The notes beneath the pieces were generated by a model. It was not told where the DNA came from and ran no database searches. It saw nothing but the letters and a program-made list of their open reading frames with translations. This document shows, one piece after another, positions 43,039 to 55,056 of a stretch of DNA of 64,000 bases. Both the position numbers and the translations under genes were made by a program. The first letter of the stretch is position 1, and every line of letters starts with the position of its first letter. The stretch comes from Aquipseudomonas alcaligenes (GTDB taxonomy: Bacteria > Pseudomonadota > Gammaproteobacteria > Pseudomonadales > Pseudomonadaceae), in contig NZ_QJRX01000010.1 in NCBI RefSeq assembly GCF_003205495.1, positions 62,001 through 126,000 of the forward strand, written 5' to 3'.

Positions 43039-43044
43039 TAGAAT
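43039..43044 (+). promoter_or_regulatory. Candidate -10 for secA
   Basis: TAGAAT about 84 nt before the secA start codon; no convincing -35 at standard spacing. The secM-type regulator gene of E. coli is absent here. Confidence 0.3.
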
Positions 43045-43127
43045 GCCCCCTTTGCACGCAGCCGAGCCGGCTGCCGGGTCGCCTTCTGCGCCGCCCTCCA
43101 TCCCCCAGAGTGGAAGAATCTGCCGAT

Positions 43128-45860
<2,733 letters not shown>

Positions 45861-45885
45861 CCGGCGCCGCGCCTGCTATATAGAC

Positions 45886-45921
45886 AACGCCGCGACCGGC
45901 TCTGCCGCTCGCGGCGTTTTT
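45886..45921 (+). terminator. secA terminator
   Basis: Stem AACGCCGCGA (45886-45895)/TCGCGGCGTT (45909-45918) with a 13-nt loop and a short T run. Confidence 0.8.
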
Positions 45922-45959
45922 CCACCTCCCGCTTCACTGCCCACGAAGGAGCGTTTCCT

Positions 45960-47192
45960 ATGGCCGTCGGTCTCGGTCCCCTGCCCAAGCTGCACCCCGT
46001 TCCCGGTTTCGAACTCGGTATCGCCTCCGCCGGCATCAAGCGCCCGGGGCGCAAGGACGTGGTGGTGATGCGCTGCGCCGAGGGCTCGCGGGTGGCCGGA
46101 GTGACCACCACCAACGCCTTCTGTGCCGCGCCGGTGCTGGTCACCCGCGAGCGCATGGCCGGCGACGTACGCTTTCTGCTGACCAACACCGGCAACGCCA
46201 ACGCCGGTACCGGCCCGGATGGCCTGGCCAATGCCCGTCGCACCTGCGCTGCGCTGGCCGCGCTGACCGGCGTGGACGAGAGCGCGGTGCTGCCGTTCTC
46301 CACCGGGGTGATCGGCGAGCCGCTGCCGGTGGCCAAGATCGAGGGCGCTCTGCAGGCCGCCCTGGACGATCTCGACGAAGACCACTGGGCCGAGGCCGCC
46401 ACCGGCATCATGACCACCGACACCCTGCCCAAGGGCGCTAGCCGCCAGTTCCAGCACGACGGCGTGACCGTCACCGTCACCGGCATCAGCAAGGGCGCCG
46501 GGATGATCCGCCCGAACATGGCCACCATGCTCGGCTACATCGCCACCGACGCCAAGGTGGCGCGCGCCGTGCTGCAGGACCTGGTGCGCGACGCGGCGAA
46601 CAAGTCGTTCAACCGCATCACCATCGACGGCGATACCTCGACCAACGACTGCTGCATGCTGATCGCCACCGGCCGGGCCGCCCTGCCGGAGATCAGCGAG
46701 GCCTCCGGCGAACTGTTCGCCAAGCTCAAGCAGGCGGTGCTGGAGGTGTTCATGGAAGTGGCGCAGGCCATCGTCCGCGACGGCGAGGGCGCCACCAAGT
46801 TCGTCACCGTCCAGGTCAACGGCGGCGGCAACCACCAGGAGTGCCTGGACGTGGCCTACGCCGTGGCCCACTCGCCGCTAATCAAGACCGCGCTGTTCGC
46901 CTCCGATCCCAACTGGGGGCGCATCCTCGCCGCCGTCGGCTATGCCGGCGTGCCCAACCTGGACGTGAGCAAGATCGACGTGTTCCTCGGCGACACACGC
47001 CAGGGCGAGGTGCGCATCGCCAGCCAGGGCGGCCGTGACGCCAGCTACACCGAGGCCCAGGGCGCGGCCGTGATGGCCCGCGAGGAGATTGGCATCCGCA
47101 TCGAGCTGGGCCGTGGCTCCTGCAGCGAAACCATCTGGACCACCGACCTGTCCCACGAATACGTCAAGATCAACGCCGAGTACCGTACCTGA
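45960..47192 (+). CDS. argJ: Bifunctional ornithine acetyltransferase / N-acetylglutamate synthase
   Basis: A 410-residue ArgJ that transfers the acetyl group from N-acetylornithine to glutamate in the cyclic arginine pathway. The precursor self-cleaves before a Thr; here the site is KGAGMIRPNMATMLGYIATD with the nucleophilic Thr in ATML near residue 190. LTNTGNANAGTGPDG, FNRITIDGDTSTNDC and the final HEYVKINAEYRT are conserved. GAAGGAGCGTTTCCT precedes the ATG. Confidence 0.97.
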   Translation: MAVGLGPLPKLHPVPGFELGIASAGIKRPGRKDVVVMRCAEGSRVAGVTTTNAFCAAPVLVTRERMAGDVRFLLTNTGNANAGTGPDGLANARRTCAALAALTGVDESAVLPFSTGVIGEPLPVAKIEGALQAALDDLDEDHWAEAATGIMTTDTLPKGASRQFQHDGVTVTVTGISKGAGMIRPNMATMLGYIATDAKVARAVLQDLVRDAANKSFNRITIDGDTSTNDCCMLIATGRAALPEISEASGELFAKLKQAVLEVFMEVAQAIVRDGEGATKFVTVQVNGGGNHQECLDVAYAVAHSPLIKTALFASDPNWGRILAAVGYAGVPNLDVSKIDVFLGDTRQGEVRIASQGGRDASYTEAQGAAVMAREEIGIRIELGRGSCSETIWTTDLSHEYVKINAEYRT

Positions 47193-47198
47193 GCGGCC

Positions 47199-47219
47199 GG
47201 GCCGGGGTATCCCCGGCCC
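47199..47219 (+). other. Strong hairpin after argJ, without T tract
   Basis: A perfect 9-bp stem, GGGCCGGGG-TAT-CCCCGGCCC, begins 7 nt after the argJ stop. No U-run follows, so it is not a standard intrinsic terminator; it may protect the 3' end of the mRNA or cause pausing. Confidence 0.6.
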
Positions 47220-47325
47220 ATATCTCGCCGGCATTCCGCAGATTCATGGGCCCATGCGCAGGTGGAATTGTCCGCATGCGCCCGGCGCGCGTACGCTCCG
47301 TACACAAGCCCCACAGGAGAACGAC

Positions 47326-47958
47326 ATGCCTCTCAAGCTGGTGATCGGTGACAAGAACTACTCCTCCTGGTCGCTGCGTGCGGCCCTGGTCCTGGAGCTG
47401 ACCGGCGAACCCTACGAGGAAATCCTCGAGCGCCTGTACCGGCCGGACAGCCGCGCCCGCCTGCTGGCCCATTCGCCGACCGGCAAGGTGCCGGTGCTGT
47501 ACACCGAGGAAGGCCCGATCTGGGATTCCCTGGCGATCGCCGAATACCTCGCCGAGTACTGCCCCGAGGCGCACCTGTGGCCGCGTGGCCAGTATGCCCG
47601 CGCGGTGGCGCGCAGCGTCTGCGCCGAGATGCACAGCGGCTTCGTCGCCCTGCGCAGCCACATGTCCATGGACCTGGCGCGCGACCAGGCCCTGGCCGAG
47701 GTGCCTGCCGAGGTCCAGGCCGACATCGATCGCGTGTGCCGCCTGTGGGCCGACTGCCGCCAGCGCTTCGGCCAGGACGGCCCCTTCCTGTTCGGCCACG
47801 CCAGTATCGCCGACGCCTTCTACGCACCGGTGGCGGCGCGCCTGCGCAGCTACCGGGTGAGCCTGCCGACAGAGGCCGCCGCCTATGTCGAGACCATCTA
47901 CCGCTGGCCGGCCTTCCAGCGCTGGTACCAGGCGGCGCTGCAGGAGGTCGCGGGGTGA
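47326..47958 (+). CDS. Glutathione S-transferase family protein
   Basis: A 210-residue two-domain GST: thioredoxin-like N-terminal domain (about 1-80; VIGDKNYSSWSLRAALVLELTG, SPTGKVPVLYTEEGPIWDSLAIAEYLAE) and helical C-terminal domain. The NYSSWSLR start places a Ser where glutathione would be activated, as in YfcF/zeta-like groups. Substrate unknown. ACAGGAGAACGAC precedes the ATG at 47326. The stop overlaps the Nudix/ThiE start (GTGA), so the two are coupled. Confidence 0.9.
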   Translation: MPLKLVIGDKNYSSWSLRAALVLELTGEPYEEILERLYRPDSRARLLAHSPTGKVPVLYTEEGPIWDSLAIAEYLAEYCPEAHLWPRGQYARAVARSVCAEMHSGFVALRSHMSMDLARDQALAEVPAEVQADIDRVCRLWADCRQRFGQDGPFLFGHASIADAFYAPVAARLRSYRVSLPTEAAAYVETIYRWPAFQRWYQAALQEVAG

Positions 47959-48896
47959 AACGCATTCATGTGGCCGCCGCGGTGATCCGCGGCGCGAACG
48001 GCCGGGTGCTGATCGCCAAGCGCCCGCAGGACAAGCACCAGGGCGGCCTGTGGGAATTCCCCGGCGGCAAGGTGGAGGCGGGCGAGGCGGTCGAGAGCGC
48101 CCTGGCCCGCGAGCTGGCGGAGGAACTGGGGATCCGCGTGGAGGCGGCCCGGCCGCTGATCCAGGTGCACCACGACTACCCGGACAAGCAGGTGCTGCTG
48201 GATGTCTGGGAGGTTTCATCCTTCACTGGCGAGCCGCACGGTGCCGAAGGCCAGCCGCTGGCCTGGGTCGATTGTCGCGAGCTGCTCGACTACGAGTTTC
48301 CCGCGGCCAACCAGCCGATAGTGGCGGCGGCGCGTCTGCCCGACAGCTACCTGATCACCCCGGAGGGCCTGGAGCCCGCCGAGCTGCTGCGCGGCGTGCG
48401 CGCGGCCCTGGCCGCCGGTATCCGTCTGATTCAGCTGCGTGCGCCGAACATGTTCGACCCGCAGTACCGCGACCTGGCGGTGGACATCCAGGGCCTGTGC
48501 GCCGGCAAGGCGCAGCTGATGCTCAAGGGGCCGCTGGAGTGGCTGGGCGACTTCCCCGCTGCCGGCTGGCACCTGACCGCCGCGCAGCTGCGCCAGTACG
48601 CGGCCAATGGCCGGCCTTTCCCCGGCCAGCGCTGGCTGGCCGCCTCCTGCCACGATGCCGAGGAGCTGGCCCTGGCCGCGCGCATGGGCGTGGATTTCGT
48701 CACCCTGTCGCCGCTGCAGGCGACCCAGACCCATCCGGACGCCACGCCGCTGGGCTGGGACAAGGCGGCCGAGCTGCTGCGCAGCAGCAACCTCCCGGCC
48801 TACCTGCTCGGCGGCGTCGGCCCGCAGGACCGCCAGCGCGCCTGGTGCGCCGGCGCTCAGGGCGTGGCGGGCATCCGCGCGTTCTGGCCGGTGTAG
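47955..48896 (+). CDS. Nudix hydrolase fused to ThiE/TenI-like domain
   Basis: A 313-residue fusion. Residues 1-130 are a MutT-type Nudix domain with the box GGKVEAGEAVESALARELAEELGI near residue 38; MutT cleans 8-oxo-dGTP from the nucleotide pool. Residues about 135-313 are a TIM-barrel like thiamine-phosphate synthase or TenI (YLITPEGL, LIQLRAPNMF, VDFVTLSPLQATQTHPDATPLGWD, GVGPQDR). The ThiE lysine after QLR and the TKT segment are altered, so thiamine synthesis activity is doubtful. The GTG at 47955 overlaps the GST stop. Its TAG stop is the first bases of the repeat that follows. Confidence 0.9.
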   Translation: MKRIHVAAAVIRGANGRVLIAKRPQDKHQGGLWEFPGGKVEAGEAVESALARELAEELGIRVEAARPLIQVHHDYPDKQVLLDVWEVSSFTGEPHGAEGQPLAWVDCRELLDYEFPAANQPIVAAARLPDSYLITPEGLEPAELLRGVRAALAAGIRLIQLRAPNMFDPQYRDLAVDIQGLCAGKAQLMLKGPLEWLGDFPAAGWHLTAAQLRQYAANGRPFPGQRWLAASCHDAEELALAARMGVDFVTLSPLQATQTHPDATPLGWDKAAELLRSSNLPAYLLGGVGPQDRQRAWCAGAQGVAGIRAFWPV

Positions 48897-48951
48897 GGCG
48901 GAAAACCGCGTCATACAGGTGGAAAAGACCTGCGGTCGTTTTCCACCCTAC
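48893..48951. repeat. Second GTAGGGTGG-family palindromic element, spanning two stop codons
   Basis: A 59-bp element from GTAGGGCGGAAAAC to GTTTTCCACCCTAC, related to the one at 856-926; the arms pair with one mismatch near the tip. The TAG within the left GTAG is the stop of the Nudix/ThiE gene. The CTA within the right CCCTAC is, on the minus strand, the TAG stop of the adenosyltransferase gene. It fills the whole space between two convergent genes and may end transcription from both. Confidence 0.8.
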
Positions 48952-49523
48952 GGCTTCTGCGCCGCCTGCCAGAGCACTTCGCCGACCTGCGTGCGGCGGG
49001 CGATCAGCCGGGCGGCGACGAACAACAGGTCGGACAGGCGATTGACGTAGGCCATGCCCACCGGGCGTAGCGGCTCCACTGCGTTGAGGTGCTGGCAGCG
49101 GCGCTCGGCGGTGCGTGCCAGGCTGCGGCAGACATGGGCCTGGGCGATTAGGCGCGAACCGCCGGGGAGGATGAAATTCTCCAGTGGGCCGAGCTCCTCG
49201 TTCCAGCGGTCGATGGCCTCTTCCAGGCGTTGCACCTCGTCTTCCTGCAGGGCCTGGTAGTCGGGCATGGCCAGCTCGCCACCGAGGTCGAACAGGCGGT
49301 GCTGGCAGGGCGCCAGGACCTCGCCGATTTCCCTCAGTCCCGGCCAGTGGCTCTGCTGCTCGGCGAGGTCCGCCAGCAGCAGGCCGAGTTGGCTGTTGAG
49401 GTTGTCCAGCTCGCCCATGGCCTCCACCCGCGGGTGGTCCTTGCCCACCCGGCGGCCGTCGGCCAGGCCGGTCTCGCCCTTGTCGCCGGTCTTCGTGTAG
49501 ATCTTGCTCAGTCGGTAACCCAT
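48948..49523 (-). CDS. Cob(I)alamin adenosyltransferase, PduO type
   Basis: A 191-residue PduO-type ATP:corrinoid adenosyltransferase, making adenosylcobalamin from ATP and reduced corrinoid. The ATP-binding N-terminus KIYTKTGDKGETGLADGRRV, the ELDNLNSQLGL region and RSLARTAERR with YVNRLSDLLFVAAR near the end are family marks. The stop TAG is contributed by the flanking repeat. It is 1 nt downstream of the sensor kinase gene and so probably in its operon, though no functional link is evident. Confidence 0.93.
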   Translation of the reverse strand: MGYRLSKIYTKTGDKGETGLADGRRVGKDHPRVEAMGELDNLNSQLGLLLADLAEQQSHWPGLREIGEVLAPCQHRLFDLGGELAMPDYQALQEDEVQRLEEAIDRWNEELGPLENFILPGGSRLIAQAHVCRSLARTAERRCQHLNAVEPLRPVGMAYVNRLSDLLFVAARLIARRTQVGEVLWQAAQKP

Positions 49524-49524
49524 C

Positions 49525-51561
<2,037 letters not shown>

Positions 51562-51592
51562 TGCAGGGCGGAGGGGGCAGGGTAGCGCCCGA

Positions 51593-52507
51593 TCAGGTCA
51601 GGGGCAATCCGCGGGCGTGCAGGTGCGCGCGCAGGCGCTGCAGCAGCGTTTGCAGCTGCGGCACGGGCAGGTGCAGGCGCTCGGCCTCCTGGCAGGCATG
51701 GCCGAGCAGGTAGGCGATCTCGGTGCGGCGGCCGTGGGCCACGTCCTGATACATGGAGGAGTAGTTGGCGGCGGTGCCGTCGATCACCCGCAGCACCTCG
51801 TCGTGCAGGCCCACGGCGGCCGCATGCTGGCCGGCGGCGCGCAGCAGCTCGGCCAGCTCGGCGCAGAGCCCGGCGACCTCCTGCGGCCAGTCGCGCAGGC
51901 CGCCGTTGCGGCAGTCGTGCAGCACGGTCAGGGGATTGATCGCGCAGTTCAGCGCCAGCTTGCGCCAGAGCTTTTCGAGAATCTGTGCCGTCCACTGGTG
52001 GGGAATGCCGGCGCCGTGCAGCTCCTCCAGCCAGGCCGGGGCCTGCGGCTGGCCCGGTACGCCCAGCCAGGTGTGGCCGCGGCCGGCGAACACCACGCGG
52101 AAGGCGTCCTCGCGAAAGGCGCCCTCGGTGCTGGAGGCGAAGATGCAGCGTACCCGTGGTAGGCGCGCGGCCACTGCTTCCTGGCTGCCCAGGCCGTTCT
52201 GCAGGAGGATCAGTTCGGCGCCGGGAGCCAGGCGTGGTGCCAGGCTGGCGGCGGCTTCCTCGGCGTCATAGGCCTTGCAGGCCAGCAGCAGGCGGCGGAT
52301 GGGCATGTCGCTGTGCGGGGTTTCCGCTGTGATGGGGTGCAGACTGGCCTGGCCGTCTTCGATCAGGGTCAGGCCACCGGCGGCGCGGTAGCGGGTCAGT
52401 GCGGCCTGGTCGCGCAGGATCAGGCGTACCGGCAGGCCGGCGCGAGCCAGGCGGGTGGCCCACAGGCTGCCCAGACTGCCGGCGCCGAGGATGTGCCAGC
52501 CGTTCAC
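51593..52507 (-). CDS. panE: 2-dehydropantoate 2-reductase family protein
   Basis: A 304-residue ketopantoate reductase-like enzyme (NADPH-dependent ketopantoate to pantoate, for coenzyme A). The Rossmann motif WHILGAGSLGSLWATRLA is at the start; the catalytic Lys lies in EKLWRKLALNCAINPLTVLH near 175 and the family Asn-Asn-region LLQNGLGSQEAV near 97. It starts with GTG at 52507, overlapping the response-regulator stop by 4 nt (GTGA). Other ketopantoate reductase paralogues are common, so the in vivo substrate is not fixed by sequence. Confidence 0.88.
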   Translation of the reverse strand: MNGWHILGAGSLGSLWATRLARAGLPVRLILRDQAALTRYRAAGGLTLIEDGQASLHPITAETPHSDMPIRRLLLACKAYDAEEAAASLAPRLAPGAELILLQNGLGSQEAVAARLPRVRCIFASSTEGAFREDAFRVVFAGRGHTWLGVPGQPQAPAWLEELHGAGIPHQWTAQILEKLWRKLALNCAINPLTVLHDCRNGGLRDWPQEVAGLCAELAELLRAAGQHAAAVGLHDEVLRVIDGTAANYSSMYQDVAHGRRTEIAYLLGHACQEAERLHLPVPQLQTLLQRLRAHLHARGLPLT

Positions 52508-53469
52508 TTCTGCAACGGCAGGCGCACCGCGCCGACCCGGCCGCTGGCGTAGGAGTCTGGCAGCAGGCGGCTGGCTTCGGCGAGCAGTTGCTGGGGATCG
52601 ATCGGCAGGGCCTTGGCGTCCAGGCCGACCAAGGCGATGCCGGCCTTGAGGCTGATGAAGCCTTCGCTGGTCTTGAAGGCCTTGAGGTTGAGGCCTTCGT
52701 GCAGGCGCTTGAAGCTGCTCGGCGAGCACTCCTGCAGGTCATCGAGCAGGGCGATCATGCCGAAGTGGGTGTCGTCGACCCGGGTCAACACGTCCAGCGG
52801 CCTCACCAGCTGCTGCAGGCGCCGCGCCACGCCGTGCAGCACCTCGTTCCAGAAGCCGTTGCCATACTGGCGGCGCAGCGCCTCGCCCTCCTGCAGGCCG
52901 ATCAGCAGGTAGCACACGGCGCCGCCGCGCGACTCCACCTGGCGCAGGCTGTCCTGCAGCTTCTGCTGCAGGTAGCGCGGGTTGCCCAGGCCGGTCAGCG
53001 GGTCGACCAGGTTGCGCTGCTCCAGGCTGGCGATGTTCTGCGTGAGCATGCGGTTTTCGTTGAGCAGGCGCTGCAGGGTATTGCACAGGCGGTCGGCGGC
53101 GTACACGCGCGGCACCAGTTGCTCGTTCATCGCAGCCTTGCTGATGAAGTCGTCGACGCCGCGGTCGAAGGCCTCCACCAGCACGTTCTCGCCCTCCTTG
53201 CCGGTGAGCAGGATCACGTAGGTGTAGTGCTCGGCCGTCTCGTCCAGCTGGCGCACCCGTCCGGTCAGCTCCAGGCCGTCCATCTCCGGCATCAGCCAGT
53301 CGGCCAGCAGCACGCTGGCGGGGCGTTTTTCCAGCAGGCGCAGGGCTTCGGCGGCGCTGCTGGCGAAGCGCACATCCTGGTAACCGGCCTGGCTCAGGGC
53401 GCGGCCGATCATGGCACTGGAGAACTTGGCATCGTCCACCACCAGGATGCTGAGATGGGGGTTGGGCAT
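52504..53469 (-). CDS. Response regulator with degenerate GGDEF domain
   Basis: A 321-residue protein. Residues 1-125 are a receiver domain with phosphoacceptor D57 (VLLADWLMPEMDG), acidic pair V-D-D at 11-13, and Lys in DDFISKAAM. Residues about 150-320 have the diguanylate-cyclase fold, starting with the typical DPLTGLGNPRYLQQKL, but the GGDEF signature at about 231-236 reads VDDTHF. Diguanylate cyclase activity is therefore unlikely; a binding or signalling-scaffold role is more probable. It heads the minus-strand operon with panE, the sensor kinase and the adenosyltransferase. Confidence 0.9.
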   Translation of the reverse strand: MPNPHLSILVVDDAKFSSAMIGRALSQAGYQDVRFASSAAEALRLLEKRPASVLLADWLMPEMDGLELTGRVRQLDETAEHYTYVILLTGKEGENVLVEAFDRGVDDFISKAAMNEQLVPRVYAADRLCNTLQRLLNENRMLTQNIASLEQRNLVDPLTGLGNPRYLQQKLQDSLRQVESRGGAVCYLLIGLQEGEALRRQYGNGFWNEVLHGVARRLQQLVRPLDVLTRVDDTHFGMIALLDDLQECSPSSFKRLHEGLNLKAFKTSEGFISLKAGIALVGLDAKALPIDPQQLLAEASRLLPDSYASGRVGAVRLPLQK

Positions 53470-53534
53470 TGAGGGTGCTCGCTGGAAGAGATGGGGGCGC
53501 CGCAGCAGGGCCGAACGGCGTGTATCAGTCTGGT

Positions 53535-53617
53535 TATAATGGGCGCGCCATTTTTATCGTCAAGTCAGGCGCGCTCGGTCCGTGAGGGCGATCGCGCCGT
53601 CCATCAGGAGCAAAGCC
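53535..53617 (+). promoter_or_regulatory. yajQ promoter -10 and leader hairpin
   Basis: A consensus -10 TATAAT (53535-53540) precedes a leader containing GCGCGCC/GGCGCGC arms around 53543-53574. The -35 is poor. The leader ends in CAGGAG, the ribosome site of yajQ. Confidence 0.55.
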
Positions 53618-54097
53618 ATGCCTTCGTTCGACGTGGTGTCGGAACTGGACAAGCACGAACTGACCAACGCGGTCGACAACGCCATCAAGGAACTCGACCG
53701 CCGTTTCGATCTGCGCGGCAAGTGCAGCATCGAAAGCAAGGACAAGACCCTCACCCTGACCGCCGAGGCCGAATTCATGCTCGAGCAGATGCTCGACATA
53801 GTGCGCAGCAGCCTGATCAAACGCAAGATCGACTGCCAGTGCATGGAGACCAAGGACGCCTACGCCTCCGGCAAGGTGATGAAGCAGGAAGTGACCTTCC
53901 GCGAGGGCATCGACAAGGAGCTGGCGAAGAAGATCGTCGCCCTGATCAAGGATGCCAAGCTCAAGGTGCAGGCCGCCATTCAGGGCGAGCAGGTGCGCAT
54001 CACCGGCAAGAAGCGCGACGACCTGCAGGAGGCCATCGCCCTGCTGCGCGGCCAGGACCTGGGCATGCCGCTGCAGTACAACAACTTCCGCGACTGA
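53618..54097 (+). CDS. YajQ family nucleotide-binding protein
   Basis: A 159-residue YajQ/DUF520 protein of two ferredoxin-like domains. MPSFDVVSELDKHELTNAVDNA, RFDLRGKCSIE and AIALLRGQDLGMPLQYNNFRD are conserved. Family members bind nucleotides; the Xanthomonas member was reported to bind cyclic di-GMP and act with a transcription factor. It is divergent from the degenerate GGDEF regulator, which makes a link to c-di-GMP signalling worth testing. mscS follows. Confidence 0.93.
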   Translation: MPSFDVVSELDKHELTNAVDNAIKELDRRFDLRGKCSIESKDKTLTLTAEAEFMLEQMLDIVRSSLIKRKIDCQCMETKDAYASGKVMKQEVTFREGIDKELAKKIVALIKDAKLKVQAAIQGEQVRITGKKRDDLQEAIALLRGQDLGMPLQYNNFRD

Positions 54098-54198
54098 GGG
54101 AACCCGGGCGCTGCTGCGCCGTCCCATGCTCACACCCTTCGCCGCCATGGTTCGCCATGGCGGTGTCGTTTCTGCAGTCCGAAAAGAGGAGGGAAACC

Positions 54199-55026
54199 AT
54201 GCAGATCGAATTCGAGCAGCTGACCCGATTGTCCGAGAGCTGGTGGCCCGTGCTGCTGGAGTATGGCGGCAAGCTGGCCCTGGCCCTGCTGACCCTGGCC
54301 CTGGGCTGGTGGCTGATCAACCGCCTGAGCCTGCGTCTGCAGCGCCTGATGGGCGGGCGCAAGGTGGATCGGGCGCTGACCAGTTTCATCGGCAGCCTGA
54401 GCAATATCCTGCTCAAGGTGCTGCTGCTGGTCAGCGTAGCGTCCATGGTCGGTGTCTCCACGGCCTCCTTCGTCGCCGCCATCGGTGCCGCCGGCCTGGC
54501 TATCGGCCTGGCCCTGCAGGGCAGCCTGGGCAACTTCGCCGGCGGCGTGCTGATCCTGCTGTTCCGGCCGTTCCGCATCGGCGACTGGATCGAGGCGCAG
54601 GGCGTGTCCGGCAGCGTCGACAGCATCCAGATCTTCCACACCACGCTGAAGACCGCCGACAACAAGGTGGTGGTGGTGCCCAACGGCAGCCTGTCCAACG
54701 GCAACATCGTCAACTACTCGCGCGAGGCCGTGCGGCGGGTGGATATCAACCTCGGCATCGATTACGCCAGTGACATCCGCCAGGCTCGCGAGGTGTTGCT
54801 GGAGATCGCCCGCGACCCGCGCGTGCGCCAGGAGCCGGCGGCCCCGCAGGTGGTGGTGACCGGCCTGGGCGACAACGCGGTGGCGCTGTCCCTGCGTGTC
54901 TGGGTGGCCACGGCGGATTACTGGCCGGTCAGCTTCGAGTTCATCGAGCAGGCCAAGGAGCGCCTGGAGCGCGTGGGCATCGGCATCCCCTTTCCGCAGC
55001 GGGTGGTGCACCTGATCCAGCAGTGA
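54199..55026 (+). CDS. mscS: Small-conductance mechanosensitive channel MscS
   Basis: A 275-residue MscS with three N-terminal membrane helices (about 20-42, 60-80, 85-110). The pore helix TM3 has the Gly/Ala packing pattern ASFVAAIGAAGLAIGLALQGSLGNFAGG, and the cytosolic vestibule begins with FRPFRIGDWIE and VPNGSLSNGNIVNYSRE. It releases solutes on hypo-osmotic shock. AAGAGGAGGGAAACC precedes the ATG. The next gene, ampG, is convergent. Confidence 0.96.
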   Translation: MQIEFEQLTRLSESWWPVLLEYGGKLALALLTLALGWWLINRLSLRLQRLMGGRKVDRALTSFIGSLSNILLKVLLLVSVASMVGVSTASFVAAIGAAGLAIGLALQGSLGNFAGGVLILLFRPFRIGDWIEAQGVSGSVDSIQIFHTTLKTADNKVVVVPNGSLSNGNIVNYSREAVRRVDINLGIDYASDIRQAREVLLEIARDPRVRQEPAAPQVVVTGLGDNAVALSLRVWVATADYWPVSFEFIEQAKERLERVGIGIPFPQRVVHLIQQ

Positions 55027-55032
55027 AACGCA

Positions 55033-55054
55033 GAGGCCGGCTGGTGCCGGCCTC
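55033..55054. terminator. Hairpin between convergent mscS and ampG
   Basis: Stem GAGGCCGGC (55033-55041)/GCCGGCCTC (55046-55054), TGGT loop. The following bases are only moderately T-rich, so termination strength is uncertain. Confidence 0.6.
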
Positions 55055-55056
55055 GT

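Noticed and set aside
47199..47219. Hairpin after argJ as an intrinsic terminator
   Set aside because: The stem is perfect but no T tract follows, so it is listed as a hairpin only.
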